Shown here one piece after another: positions 21,638 through 32,078 of a stretch of DNA of 64,000 bases. Source of the stretch: Nannochloris sp. 'desiccata'. Lineage: Eukaryota > Chlorophyta > Trebouxiophyceae > Chlorellales > Chlorellaceae. Below the pieces are notes generated by a model. That model saw nothing but the letters and a program-made list of their open reading frames with translations. It searched no databases and was not told the DNA's origin. A program made the translations under genes and the position numbers. Positions within the stretch are counted from its first letter, which is position 1. Every line of letters starts with the position of its first letter. The stretch lies in assembly GCA_019044685.2 (NCBI GenBank), contig JAGTXX020000005.1, positions 496,001 through 560,000 on the forward strand, read 5' to 3'.

Positions 21638-23409
21638 CTACTTCTTTCTTGCAAATCCAACATCACTTTTCTGATGCTTCTTTGCTTTTCTTTTCCTAAC
21701 TAAACAATGTTCAAACCCTTCTTTAATCACCTCAGCATCTAAATCTTTGCCTATAAACACCATTCTACTCCTTCTTTCTTCCCCATCCTTCCACATCCGA
21801 TCAGGCATCCCTTCAAACAACATATGCACTCCTTGAAATACAAATCTCCTATCAAACCCATCAATAGACAATACTCCCTTCATTCTATACATATCATTGG
21901 ACTTAATTTCTAACAACCCACCGAGCCAGTAGTTGACTTGATCGAGGTCCAAGTCCCCGTCAACGGTGACAGAGACAGAGGTTACAGAATCATCGTGAAC
22001 GTGGTCGTGTGAGTGCTCATGGGAGTGGTCATGGTCATGAGAATGAGAATGATCGTGAGAAGAGTGAGTACAGCCAGGGCCGCATTCGTGGCCGTCCTCT
22101 TCTTTGCCGTCGCCGTGAGCGTGGCCATGATCGTGGTGCTCATGAGAATGCGCTTCGTGACTGTGATTATGATTATGTGCTTCCTTTTCTGCTGCTTCTT
22201 TAGCCTTTCGTGCATCATACGCAGCAATTTCATCCTCAATTTTCTCTAAATCAAACCCTCCAACACCTAAAACGTAATCTAAAGGTACTTCCGCTCGTTG
22301 AGTTCTTCTTATTTCCGCTAATGCGTTAATTCCTTTAATTCTCTGCTCTAACCGTTCCAAATCTTGGGTAGAAACCAAGTCGGTTTTGTTTAGAACAATA
22401 CGATCGGCATACGCGACCTGTTCAATAGCTTCATTCACTACCCCATCTGGTTTAATTTCATCTAAATGTTGCTCGATGTGCTTGGCATCTACTAAAGTGA
22501 GGACTCCATCCAGCTTCATGTTGTCCGCTATAGTGGGTTCCAAGAAGAAAGTTTGGATGATAGGGGCAGGATTCGCAAGACCGGTAGTTTCAATAACCAC
22601 TCGGTCGAATTTGTCACGTTGTTTGTGGAGTTTATTCAACATTTGGACCAGGTCATCACGGACGGTGCAGCAAAGGCAGCCATTGTTGAGCATTAAAATT
22701 TGCTCGTTTTCAGGGTCCAAGTCTTCTCGAATAGAAACTAAATCAGAGTCAATATCAATTTCGCCAAACTGTAGGAAGCGAAAGGAAAATAAATTTAAAA
22801 TTAGGGCAGGCAAAGAATGTTTACTTTCTTTTTTTCAATGTGAGAAGGGGGGGCGGGCGGTATCATACATTTTGCCTAAAAGGATAGACATACCTCATTT
22901 TCAATGACTGCAATACGGTGGCCGTGATCAGTATTGAGGATACGGTTTAGCAATGTAGTTTTGCCGCTGCCTAAGAAGCCAGTGATAACCTGCAACAAGT
23001 ACGGGGAGAATGAAAGAATATATATATATTGAGTCGGCGATCGAGCCAGCGTCGGCAAAAAAAGGTGCAAATTGAGAGGAAGTATCAAATCTACTGATGC
23101 ATTAAACCAGCTACTTACCGTCACAGGAATTCTATTATCGATTTCTTTTCCTTCGACATCAATAATATCATCTTCAGTTGCAGCTTTACACTTTAAAATC
23201 CTTTGATTTAAAGCTGGGGTAGATTGAGCAGGGTCTCTTGTCGTACCCAGGCCGAGCTTCTGTGGAATAATTGAACTGTTCCATGCCCTTCCCATAACTT
23301 TGCGTCGCAAGGAAAGACGAGCAAAGGGGTTGGAGGATGGTAAGCGTGCGCATGTTGAAATTTGCATTTTGCAAATGCTGTTCAGACAGCAACTGGGCGT
23401 TCCTTTCAT
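21638..23409 (-). CDS. CobW/ZNG1-family zinc metallochaperone GTPase with His-rich loop
   Basis: Exons 23119-23409, 22894-22989 and 21638-22768 give 505 residues; both introns are GT-AG and the joins are in phase. The first 75 or so residues are basic and Ser-rich, like a plastid transit peptide. The P-loop is GFLGSGKTT (about 101-109), the metal-binding GCLCC is at about 159-163, and NKTD is in LNKTDLVS. After the GTPase core comes a run of roughly 60 residues dense in His (HNHNHSHEAHSHEHH..., then HECGPGCTH and more His-x-His units), and then the CobW C-terminal domain (DMYRMKGVLSIDGFDRRFV). ZNG1 proteins hand zinc to client enzymes such as methionine aminopeptidase. The His loop is likely a zinc sink or sensor. 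The transit-like head suggests a plastid member. Confidence 0.9.
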
Positions 23410-23502
23410 ACGAAATATCTTATAATTCCTAAAATAATGTGCACATTCGGGTTTTCAAGGCTGCTTTATACATGCTTATGGATGCTTGTGGCTAGACAGG
23501 CA

Positions 23503-23520
23503 AACTTGTCATGACAAGTT
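23503..23520 (+). repeat. 18-bp perfect palindrome
   Basis: AACTTGTCATGACAAGTT equals its own reverse complement. It is in the CobW/DXO divergent spacer, about 90 bp from the CobW start, and could be a dimeric transcription-factor site. Confidence 0.8.
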
Positions 23521-23526
23521 GAACTT

Positions 23527-23560
23527 GGAGATTGAACTTTCAAGTTAAAGTTCAATCTCC
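23527..23560 (+). repeat. 14-bp perfect inverted repeat with 6-nt loop
   Basis: GGAGATTGAACTTT and its exact reverse complement flank CAAGTT. It begins 6 bp after the 18-bp palindrome and shares its core (AACTT, CAAGTT). Forms a hairpin on either strand. Confidence 0.85.
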
Positions 23561-23815
23561 CTGGAGGCAACTTGATCAACTTTGACGAAGTTGCTACCGA
23601 AAGGCCTGCAGTGCTCCCCACATTGGCTTAAATTTTAGACAATAAGTTTTATTAACGTATTGTACTGCAGAATTGGGTTCTCAACTAGCAAACTTTGCTA
23701 CATTTCTCACAGATTCCATTCAAACAAATTAAAGATTGAACACATTATCATCTCCAAACTTTCTCAGTTTCATCTCCTTAAAGCCACCTCAACTAACTAT
23801 CTAATTTTTCATATT

Positions 23816-25030
23816 ATGTTGAGCTCCCTAGATGTCCAAGAATGGCTCTCTCACAACCCTCCCAAAACCTGCGACGGCGCCAGCATCTCTCAACCTAGAC
23901 GCTTAGGCCTCGGTTGGACTAAATCGTGTGAAGCCACAGCTCAATACAGCCATGGTGATTTCTCAGGCCTTCCTGCTCTTCAGATGCCTGCAGAGCCATT
24001 AGATCTAAACCAAGGGATTGAAAATTTTGTCCCCAAAAGGGCGGACGTCAACGGCAGCAAAAGCCCAGGTGTAGAGCTACTCATTAAAGAAGCTTTCATA
24101 GCTAGAGCAAAGCTAGAAAAATGCGATATTCTAACTTTCCGAAACAATATGAACAAGATTCTAGGGACTGTCTTTGATCTTGAGTACCCTTGGACTGTTG
24201 ACGCTACCGCAATTGTTGTCAATGGTAATCACGACGTGACGGCACAGCCAACGATGTTTTTGGATATTGTCCATGATGACGAGCTATCAAATCTTAGAAG
24301 CGGTGGTGCCACAGCTCTATTTGTACCATGGGGATATAATTTTGAAGCCATTTGTACAGGAGCCCCCTATGCTGACGCAAACTCTGAGTACGGCATGCTG
24401 GTTAACTTTAGACTAGAGCACAAAGCAGACAATACATGGAAGGAGAAGAAGAAGCGTTTTTCAGTCTATTTAGGCGCTGAAATTGATGCGTACGACCCTG
24501 TAGAAGCTCAAAGAGAATCTTTAGACGTACAGTGTATCCCTTCGATGGCTAGTCTGAGAGAAATTAAGACATTTACTCAGCCTGAGAGTAACGGACAATG
24601 GTGGACGACCTGGGACAAACGGCACCCCAAATGGTGGCTGCAATCGTATTTAGCGGGAGTCCCAGGACTCGTATTAGGTGCCAGAGATAGAAAAGGTATC
24701 GTGAATAAGATATACACTGTTACGACTGCTGATTTACCCAGAATTTCAAGAAAACAAGGATGCACATGGAGTCCACAACAGGCACTTGCATTTGGCGCTG
24801 ACGTTTTGTCCTGGATGGTGGAGTTTTGTCAACGTGAAGGGTGTGTTAATAAGCACGTACGCTTTAATTATGACCCCGCATCAAGAAGAATATCTGCTAG
24901 TATTTTGAAAGATGGCGATCTTCCTGGGAGAGTAACTGCAGCCGTCTTACAGCAACAACAAAGACAATTTGAGAAAGTAGAAAAGAACACCGGCTATGAT
25001 GGTGACAACAACAACGACAGCAACACCTAG
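23816..25030 (+). CDS. DXO: DXO/RAI1-family decapping exoribonuclease
   Basis: Intronless, 404 residues from the ATG at 23816; the 52 upstream codons in frame lack an ATG. Family motifs appear in order: the FVPWGYNFEAICTG block near 170 (comparable to the GYKFE motif), LGAEIDAYDP near 218 (E-x-D metal ligands), REIKTF near 240 (E-hydrophobic-K motif), and HPKWWLQSYLAGVPGLVLGARD near 272. The fold is that of RAI1/DXO enzymes, which remove defective caps or NAD caps and degrade the RNA 5'-3' or release pyrophosphate from 5'-triphosphate RNA. The C-terminus is Gln/Asn-rich. Assigned by motif order, not by alignment. Divergent with the CobW-family gene. TGTAA at 25056-25060. Confidence 0.88.
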   Translation: MLSSLDVQEWLSHNPPKTCDGASISQPRRLGLGWTKSCEATAQYSHGDFSGLPALQMPAEPLDLNQGIENFVPKRADVNGSKSPGVELLIKEAFIARAKLEKCDILTFRNNMNKILGTVFDLEYPWTVDATAIVVNGNHDVTAQPTMFLDIVHDDELSNLRSGGATALFVPWGYNFEAICTGAPYADANSEYGMLVNFRLEHKADNTWKEKKKRFSVYLGAEIDAYDPVEAQRESLDVQCIPSMASLREIKTFTQPESNGQWWTTWDKRHPKWWLQSYLAGVPGLVLGARDRKGIVNKIYTVTTADLPRISRKQGCTWSPQQALAFGADVLSWMVEFCQREGCVNKHVRFNYDPASRRISASILKDGDLPGRVTAAVLQQQQRQFEKVEKNTGYDGDNNNDSNT

Positions 25031-25179
25031 TAGAAATGCATTTAGATTAAACGATTGTAAATAAAACAACATAGTGAGAGAATAGTACAGAATGAACAAG
25101 TAGAAGTTATAGAAATCTATATTATAAACGCATAAATGCTTTTCTTCAACTAATTAAAAACCTCTGCTTCAAAATTTTA

Positions 25180-26247
25180 TTAATCGGATGCAAAGAGAGG
25201 ATCGCCGCCATTAAATGCAGCAGGAGAGCTCATCATTCTAGCTAACTCTCGTGCAGTGTTGCTATTCTCTCGAGCGTGTTGCTGCTGTTCACCTCTTCCC
25301 CCTGCGCATGCCCCTGTCTGCGCCCCCCACCAGGGCATGGAAGGCTCATTAATAGTACTATTATTGCGGGCAGTAGTACTGATATGATGATTTCCCAACC
25401 CAGGGTCACGAGGCCTCCATGCACTAAACTCAGTCACGCGCGTATGTCCATTGCCACCACCTCCAGGGGAAAGCAATGCTTCCCTAGGAGAGGTCACTGC
25501 AGCAAAGGGCGTAAACACCAATGGCGGCTCCTCCATCTCAGTACCATGTAAATGATGGGTATTATAACAAGCGTATGGGTGGTATTGCATATTAGAATCG
25601 TAATATCCAGGATATTTCCATTGCATCACTGAATGAAGGTCTGGTTCTCCGATAGCAGTAGGGGCGGTGGCGGCGGTGCAAAGATGAGGAGGGTGTGCAG
25701 GGAGAGCCAATCCCTCATCAACTAAGTGTACAGCAGCTGCATCAGTAGTGGGTGTTGAAGGGTTCGTAATGTTACTATTACCGTTGTTATTTCCGTTGTT
25801 ATCATAATTATTCAAAGGGTTCATAGGGTCGTCTGGGTGCAAGGGGGGGCCGAGCGAGGTGCCGTGGAGGTAGTAAGAAGAAGAGCTAAAAGGAGAGATG
25901 TTTCGCTGTTGTTGAGCTTTATATTCTTCAAATTCCGTCTTTATTTTATCCATTTCTGCCGTGTTGGTGGTTAATTGATTCCTTAATCTAGTGTTTTCGC
26001 GCTGAAGCTGGATTACTTGCTGTTCTAGATTTTTTTGGTCTTTGCTTCTTTGAGCTCCTTCGCGATTTCTAACGCGTCTCGCGACCTTGGCTTTCTCTGT
26101 AGCACTCATATCGTGTAGCTCTTCAGCTGTAGGTGAGGGAACAGGTCTGCGGCCAGGTCTGCTACTACGCTGAGAGGTCCGAGGGCCTTGAGTGGTGCTT
26201 TTGCCAGGGGACCAAGCCGGGTCGTCGTGTTGTGTGCGGACCGACAT
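25180..26247 (-). CDS. bZIP transcription factor
   Basis: Intronless, 355 residues. The basic region (about 53-72, KAKVARRVRNREGAQRSKDQ) keeps the invariant Asn, but the position normally Arg eight residues later is Lys. The zipper (about 74-110) has Leu/Ile/Asn heptads in LEQQVIQLQRENTRLRNQL and continues through IKTEFEEYKAQ. Flanks are low-complexity: an Arg/Pro/Ser head, an Asn-rich stretch (NNYDNNGNNNGNSN), and a His/Pro/Gly-rich C-terminal half. A nuclear regulator; target unknown. The 5' end is 227 bp from the VPS51 start, in divergent orientation. The C-terminal half has no recognised activation domain. Confidence 0.85.
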   Translation of the reverse strand: MSVRTQHDDPAWSPGKSTTQGPRTSQRSSRPGRRPVPSPTAEELHDMSATEKAKVARRVRNREGAQRSKDQKNLEQQVIQLQRENTRLRNQLTTNTAEMDKIKTEFEEYKAQQQRNISPFSSSSYYLHGTSLGPPLHPDDPMNPLNNYDNNGNNNGNSNITNPSTPTTDAAAVHLVDEGLALPAHPPHLCTAATAPTAIGEPDLHSVMQWKYPGYYDSNMQYHPYACYNTHHLHGTEMEEPPLVFTPFAAVTSPREALLSPGGGGNGHTRVTEFSAWRPRDPGLGNHHISTTARNNSTINEPSMPWWGAQTGACAGGRGEQQQHARENSNTARELARMMSSPAAFNGGDPLFASD

Positions 26248-26474
26248 GATTCCGCTATTCTGTGAGTATTAAATGGTAAATGCTGGGATATGCGGAAGGG
26301 TGCAGGTAAGAACAAGGACGCCATGGGTGTTTTACGTTGGTGTTGTTACGTGACTTTTGGTGCATGAGAAAATTTTGCAGGAATAAAGAGAAGGGCGCTA
26401 AGTTGAAAATAAAGCTTTCCGGCTGATCACTCCTTCTCATTTGATCATTGTATCAATATAAACTCGACGCAATC

Positions 26475-29208
26475 ATGGCGTCCACTCCTTCCGCCGGGGA
26501 GGAGAAGGCTCGTAAAGTCAAAAATTTGTTAGCATCTTATTATGAAACTGATCAAGAACCAAATGATGAGACTATTTCGAATTCAATCAGGTTAGTTATG
26601 TCTCCTGCATACTTCTGAAACATTTATTTAAATCAATCTTGATTCCGGCCAATTCTCAATCTTATTATTTTGAACCAATGTTTAAATTCAAACACTATCT
26701 TGCAGAGCTCCTAGCGTTGCAACAGCCCCTTCTCCAGCCCGTTCAATCGCGGAAAGCGATTACACTCGACCAAACACCCCATTAGATGCCTCGTATTTCG
26801 ATCCTGAAGCTCATCTCCGTCAATTGATCAAAGAAACCCGCCTTGGTGCCCTCGTCGACCAGCATCGCTCTTTAGCAGCAGACGTCGGTGCTCTAGATTC
26901 CGACATGCAAACTCTCGTTTACGAAAATTACAACAAGTTTATCATCGCGACAGATATCATTAGAGCAATGGATGGAGCTATGAAAGGCCTTGATAGCCGC
27001 CTCCGTCAATTAGAGAATCTCATTGCCGGTGCAGTAAACCGCAGCGAAACCGTCAATGGGACATTAGAACAGCATCAAGCTAGTATTATGGATCTTAAAG
27101 ATACACGAGAGCTTTTATATCAGCTTCAACTCCTTCTAGACGTTCCTCGCAAACTACGAGCGGCAATTAATCAAGGCGCCTACGACATTGCTGCAGACAC
27201 CTACGCTGACGTGTCACCTGTTTTAAAGAAACACGGACATCGTAAAGCATTAGTCAAAGTCACAGCAGAAGTGGAGGAATGTAGAGTTGCAGCAGCAGCG
27301 TATCTTAGAAGTCAGTTAAATTCTTTTCCAGAAAATGCCGTTGAGACTATTCAAGCAATTTCAAAACTAGGAGAGTCTACTGCGAGTTTAATGGATGATT
27401 ATATAGGCTGTCAAAGAAAGAGATTGGCAGAAGCATTGAGTAGTGGAGAAGAAGCTTTAGAGAAAAGTTTGAATGGTGCTAATAGCACTAATAATAATAT
27501 TGATTATGATGTTCTTATTTCTTTCCGAGAGGCGGTGTCACAATTAAATTCTCTCTTTCTTCCTGAGCTTGCCCGTACTGCCTCCCTCTTCGCTCAAATG
27601 TTTGACATAGAGATGCGTCCAATAATGGTCTCTGAAGCGAGAGAATGGTTCTTACGATATACAAGCGTGGTACGGATTGGACTTGAAAAAGCAGCAACAG
27701 CTGCTGTGGCCTCTGCAGTTGGCCTCACCATAGACGGCTCTTTAGTAGAAGGAGGAGCTATAGCAGGTGCTACTACTAGTACTACGACAGGTGTTACAAC
27801 AAGTTCATCTGTAACATTTGGTGAAGATTGGGGTGCAGAGAATTTAGCCTTATCCTTAGATTCTGTACGAGCGGATCTTATCCAATACCTCGAGGCACCC
27901 CTCCCGGAACTTTCCATTCAAGATAAGGCATCAGAATTAGTCGGAAATGCAGTACGACAACACGTGACAGTTGCATTCTCCTCTATAGAAGCGAGAGTCG
28001 CTGTCTACTTGGCAGAATTAAAGAGGGAGCTAATAAAAGTTGTGGAAGAAAATGGCAGTGGTGGTGGTGGTGTAGTGAGACATCGAGCCCAAAGAGGTAT
28101 TTCAGAGCTTGTTATAACAGCTCTTCGTGGATTAGAGCACGCAGTTCGTGGTGTATCAATTTGGAGATTGCATCAATGGACACTAGAAGGGTGGGGGGAT
28201 GTGTTTTCGACGTTGATTCAAGCTCATGTCTCAAGTTGGTTGAGTGCGCTACCTCATCGCTGCCTTGACGCAGCCGACATTTTTGGTAGCTCTGCTGTTG
28301 GTGTAAATCCTTCCCAGCCATTTTTCAAGGCATGGATACTGAGCACTCTCTCATCCCAAGAAGATAGTACCACTAGGACTACCAAGATAGTATCTTCTCT
28401 CTCCGAGAGACAACCCCCGCCAATTTATGTAGTCGCCCTGTCAGTGTTTTGCAGCAGTGGCCACACCCGTGTCGCAGACCGTGCTGAAGAGCTACTTAAC
28501 CAACAAATTAGTGGAAATATCTCACCAGGCTGGGTTGGTGATGCCATCACTGCTTCTTCTGCTGCAGCTACAAAGTTATTAGACACATATAACTCAAAAG
28601 TGGCAGTGTCGTTGAGTAAAATGGTGACTGATTCGGTTATTAATACAGACTGGAGGGCATATCCAGATGCCCGTGCACCGAGACTTGTATGTGGTAAGTT
28701 ATTAGATGCATTGACACAGATGGATGGGGATTTGATCGCTGTGGAGCAAGAAGCAGCTGTAGTGGGTAGTGGAGGTGCTCAGGTTGGACCTCATCACAGA
28801 AAACAAAGTACCGGGAGTACTTCAATGGATAGTTCCATGAATATACAAAGCAACATCTCAATAGGCAACGTGGCATGGACGTCACGTGCAGAGGTGCTCG
28901 CTATAGCTCTCCAAGCAGCTTTGCACAATCAAGCCACTGCGCTCCGACAGCACAGACTTTCCCGTGGAGCATTTCAACAAATTCAGCTTGATTGCCATTT
29001 CTTACGGCCTCAGGTGCAACGAATGGTGGAGAATGCAGCAGTGAATGGAGGTGTTGGTGCAGCAGCTGTTGCTGCGATTGATGAAGTATTAGTAGTGGCT
29101 GCGGAAAGGTGTGGAGAACCGGTCATGTTGGAGCCATCGGTGCTGGACAAAATGGTGAGTGCATATCAAAGTAATGCCCAGCAGCAGCAGCAGAATAGAC
29201 GCGTTTAG
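26475..29208 (+). CDS. VPS51: VPS51 subunit of GARP/EARP tethering complex
   Basis: Exons 26475-26590 and 26706-29208 give 872 residues (donor GTTAGT, acceptor TTGCAG). The N-terminal Vps51/Vps67 domain is clear at about 70-150: FDPEAHLRQLIKETRLGALVDQ, DVGALDSDMQTLVYENYNKF, ATDIIRAMDGAMKGLDSRLRQLE. The rest is a long helical-rod protein with poly-Thr/Ser and Gly loops near 320 and a Gln-rich tail. VPS51 joins the four-subunit GARP complex, which tethers endosome-derived vesicles at the trans-Golgi; length is near that of plant VPS51/UNH. The start follows from the first exon, MASTPSAGEEKARKVKNLLA, whose LLASYY stretch resembles the conserved N-terminal SNARE-binding motif. TGTAA at 29235-29239. 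Confidence 0.9.
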
Positions 29209-29371
29209 CTTAATTTATGTTGCTAACTTACCAATGTAATAAAGCTGTATTATTTAAAAATGAATTTGGATACAAACATTATACACAGAGAGAAAAATCA
29301 TTAAAAATTTTATATATTCTGAGGGTGTGACGGGGAAATTTTGGACGTCATACTTTTATTTTGTGAAGTAA

Positions 29372-30121
29372 TCAATCTTCTTTACTGCTAGCAAGCATTT
29401 GCATGGCTTTCAACGGATTCCATGTATTATTAGGTTTCCATTCCTTCACTCTCGTATACACTTGCCTTGTGATCTCAGTTCCATGCGGGACTACAAGTGT
29501 ACTAACATATTCTAAATCACACCCATTAGGACTTAAGATTAATTTTTCGTTCACGCTACCAGCATTGGGTTCGTTCCAACTTGATTTTAATTGCAGTGCT
29601 CCGTCGACTGGATCTACATAGGCTTCTGCTTGTTGATTTCCAGGGCGTAAATCCCTTCTAGGAATGCTAACAATGCTACCGAGCTTATATCTTTCTGTGA
29701 CTTTAAAGAAAGGCACGACGGTGAGGAATTCAACCGAAAGCCATTGTCCTCCATGTTTTAGTTCGATTCCTTCAATGAGTTGCATGGCAGTCATGCGCTG
29801 GAGTTTGCCGAGTTCGAGAAGGGTGAGGGCGCGTTCGTATGAGGCCATGTCTGAGCGAGAGAGGTCTCTGAGGAAAATACCGGTTGGAGGTGGCGGTGAT
29901 GGGGCTGAGGAAGCTGCATTTTGATTTGAAGAGGAGGACATATTTCGGCAGACTAAGGTTGTCTGCTTTCCGCTCCTTTTTAGAAGTGTATTTGTTCCTT
30001 GATAGGGAGTTTTTGAGCTTGGGGATGGAAAAGTAGGCCGGGCAACGGTGGTTTGCAGGCTGAGACGTTGGTGAGCTTTAAAGCTACATGCTAGTGGCAT
30101 GGAAGTTTGCCGGGTGCACAT
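29372..30121 (-). CDS. unknown plastid-targeted lipocalin-like protein
   Basis: Intronless from the ATG at 30121 (249 residues); an in-frame ATG at 30244 would add 41 residues, but the transit-peptide-like MCTRQTSMPLACSFKAHQ favours the later start. After a Ser/Pro-rich linker, a helix (DMASYERALTLLELGKLQRM) precedes alternating strands typical of a small beta barrel: WLSVEFLTVVPFFKVTERY, SIVSIPRRDLRPGNQQAEAYV, LQLKSSWNE, EKLILSPNGCDLEYVSTLVV. I considered the CpcS/CpeS phycobilin lyases and plant lipocalin-fold families, but no diagnostic residues matched. The protein ends NTWNPLKAMQMLASSKED. Confidence 0.7.
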   Translation of the reverse strand: MCTRQTSMPLACSFKAHQRLSLQTTVARPTFPSPSSKTPYQGTNTLLKRSGKQTTLVCRNMSSSSNQNAASSAPSPPPPTGIFLRDLSRSDMASYERALTLLELGKLQRMTAMQLIEGIELKHGGQWLSVEFLTVVPFFKVTERYKLGSIVSIPRRDLRPGNQQAEAYVDPVDGALQLKSSWNEPNAGSVNEKLILSPNGCDLEYVSTLVVPHGTEITRQVYTRVKEWKPNNTWNPLKAMQMLASSKED

Positions 30122-30508
30122 TGGACGCCGAAGTGCAGCTTTAGAATCTTCTAGGTTAGGTAGGACTTGCTTGGTTGTATTTTGAGAGATATAAAATGGA
30201 AATGTTGAAATGAATTTCAGACCTTGCAAACTGTTAGTGATCACCGAAACTAGAACGAATATTCAGTCTCCCTACCCTATCCAAGATAAGGTTAAAGTAT
30301 AAATGTACATTTTAACGCTCATAAACATGTGCGAGAGGCCCAAAATAGTTGTTAATTCAAGGTCCAAAATGACCTGCACTGCAAAAAGAAAATTAGAGAA
30401 AAGTTTTGAAGTCTTCGAATATTTCAAGGCCCCAAACCTACGTCTCCCAAGCACTCCAAAATTTCAGAAAAATTAGAACCGCAAGAAGTCTACCTAAACT
30501 TCGTAGAA
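30122..30508. promoter_or_regulatory. divergent intergenic region
   Basis: 387 bp between two diverging genes that both have plastid-transit-like N-termini. No defined motif recognised. Confidence 0.4.
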
Positions 30509-32078
30509 ATGATGCCAACATTCCAATTCCGCGCTGCTGGCTTCCAGCAATTCGAGATGGCACCCACCAAAATGGCTTACCCCAAACCCGCTCAAATGGT
30601 GACGATGAAGGCTTCCAGGTATGTATCGTAACATGCAAATTAAACTTTCTATAGCATTAGGCTTCTTGCAGCTCTCTAAAGTACTAATTTTGCCTTATGT
30701 CATTCAAAATTTGAATAAACTAATTCTTTTGCAGGACTTCTCAATTCACCTCCAGGCCCTCTAAAGCTCACGCTGTGCGTGTAAAGAGTATGCACTACAA
30801 TGAGAGCGCTCCCATTGGCCCTTCATCTTTTTCTGGCTTGGCAGTTAAACCATTCAGTTTTGGATCCACAGGTGCCACCTTCACTTGGGCTGAAGGTTTT
30901 AGGAGCAATTTGCAGGCATCTCAGGCAAGTAAATTATATCAATATAACCATTTGATGAGGCCCACTTGATGATTGCCCACTTCCTAATTAGCTCAACTGT
31001 CAAATTGTTGTATCTTCTCATTTTCTCGCCATTTTTTTTTTTATGTCCTCGTATTTAACAGGGGATGCTCCAGGAAATGACCACCAAAGAGTACAAATAT
31101 GAAGATCCTTCTAAGGATTTAGAGAAAGTAATCGAATTAATTCAATGCCAAAACGCATTCCTTGTAGACGACATCTTGTCCGTTGTCAGTAAGTAACTTA
31201 ATTTTTTCTGTTAAGACGATGCATTCTCCCAACCCTGTCTCCGACCTACATACTAACCACGATTACAAACACCTGTCCCTGCAGAAAACGCTGTAACTCG
31301 TGCCACTTTGCAATTCCGCAAGGTGACCACTGCCGTCCGTGCTGCGGAGGTCCTGTCGCTCCTTGAAGAGCCCGTGAATGAGGAACAGGCTGCAAGACTC
31401 CGAGCTGCTGCAAACCAAGTAGCCAACGCGATAGATTCCACCTTCCAACTTGACAGAAAAGCTGTCAATCACTCTGAACTGGTTGCTTTCTTTGTCTCCG
31501 TAGAACGTGCTTGCCCCACCATCGGCAACACCTTAATCCGCCGCAGAGGCCTCGCATTCGCAGGCCGGTTTAAAGAACTGGTTCGCTACGTTGGACGCCG
31601 AAGCATGACGGCATCCCAAGCTTGTGTGTTGTTCTGCATTTTGGATAAGCTTGCAGCTGATGGCAGGCTGGTAACAAACAGCAGGGAGATGGCCTTCCTG
31701 GCTGCAAAGATTGAGGACGGGTGCGGCAAGCTTTCTGCTGCAGAAATGAAGGCAGTTGCCCATCACGCTCGGCACATCTCTAGCGCGCAAGTTTCTGCGA
31801 TGCTGCAGGCCATTGCGATAGAAGTAATCCATAGATCTGCTTTCGAAACTGCCTCCGCCAAGAGATACGAGGTCGTTTTAAAGACAGTGCTCCTGGCTGT
31901 CGACGAGAACAGCGGCCGACGTGCAGCAGCTTGTTTTAAAAAGGGGATCAAAAAATGGAAGGCAGAGCAAGAAGCTGCTGCCCAGGCTGAAAAAGAGAGG
32001 ATATTTAAGGAATTTACCTATTCCGCTGCCTGCACCGTAATTAATTTCCTGAGTGCGGCAAAATACCTCAATGATTGA
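30509..32078 (+). CDS. unknown helical plastid-type protein, four exons
   Basis: Exons 30509-30618, 30735-30924, 31062-31188 and 31285-32078 give 406 residues. Intron 2 uses a GC donor (CAG then GCAAGT); the nearby GT breaks the frame. The first 70 residues are basic, Ser/Thr- and Met-rich with no acidic residues at first (RAAGFQQFEMAPTKMAYPK), like a plastid transit peptide. The mature part is almost all alpha helix with many Ala and Arg: QFRKVTTAVRAAEVLSLLEE, RLRAAANQVANAIDSTFQL, RRSMTASQACVLFCILDKL, RYEVVLKTVLLAVDENSG. Seven Cys are scattered, not in zinc-site spacing. I considered a phycoerythrin gamma subunit, but there is no support. Family not recognised; no known paralogue in this window. 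Confidence 0.78.

Larger units (their letters stand above)
23410..23815. promoter_or_regulatory. divergent promoter region, CobW / DXO genes
   Basis: 406 bp between diverging starts, containing an unusually dense set of inverted repeats built on CAAGTT/AACTTG (see the separate repeat entries). No clear TATA box. Confidence 0.5.

Noticed and set aside
21982..22249. Open frames in the CobW His-rich region
   Set aside because: They are frame shadows of the His-x-His repeat; the CobW frame carries the family motifs.
29372..30121. CpcS/CpeS phycobilin lyase
   Set aside because: Small barrel-like protein of similar size, but none of the diagnostic residues were seen.
30509..32078. Phycoerythrin gamma subunit or other phycobilisome linker
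   Set aside because: Helical and Cys-containing, but no recognised motif and the rest of the window looks green-algal.
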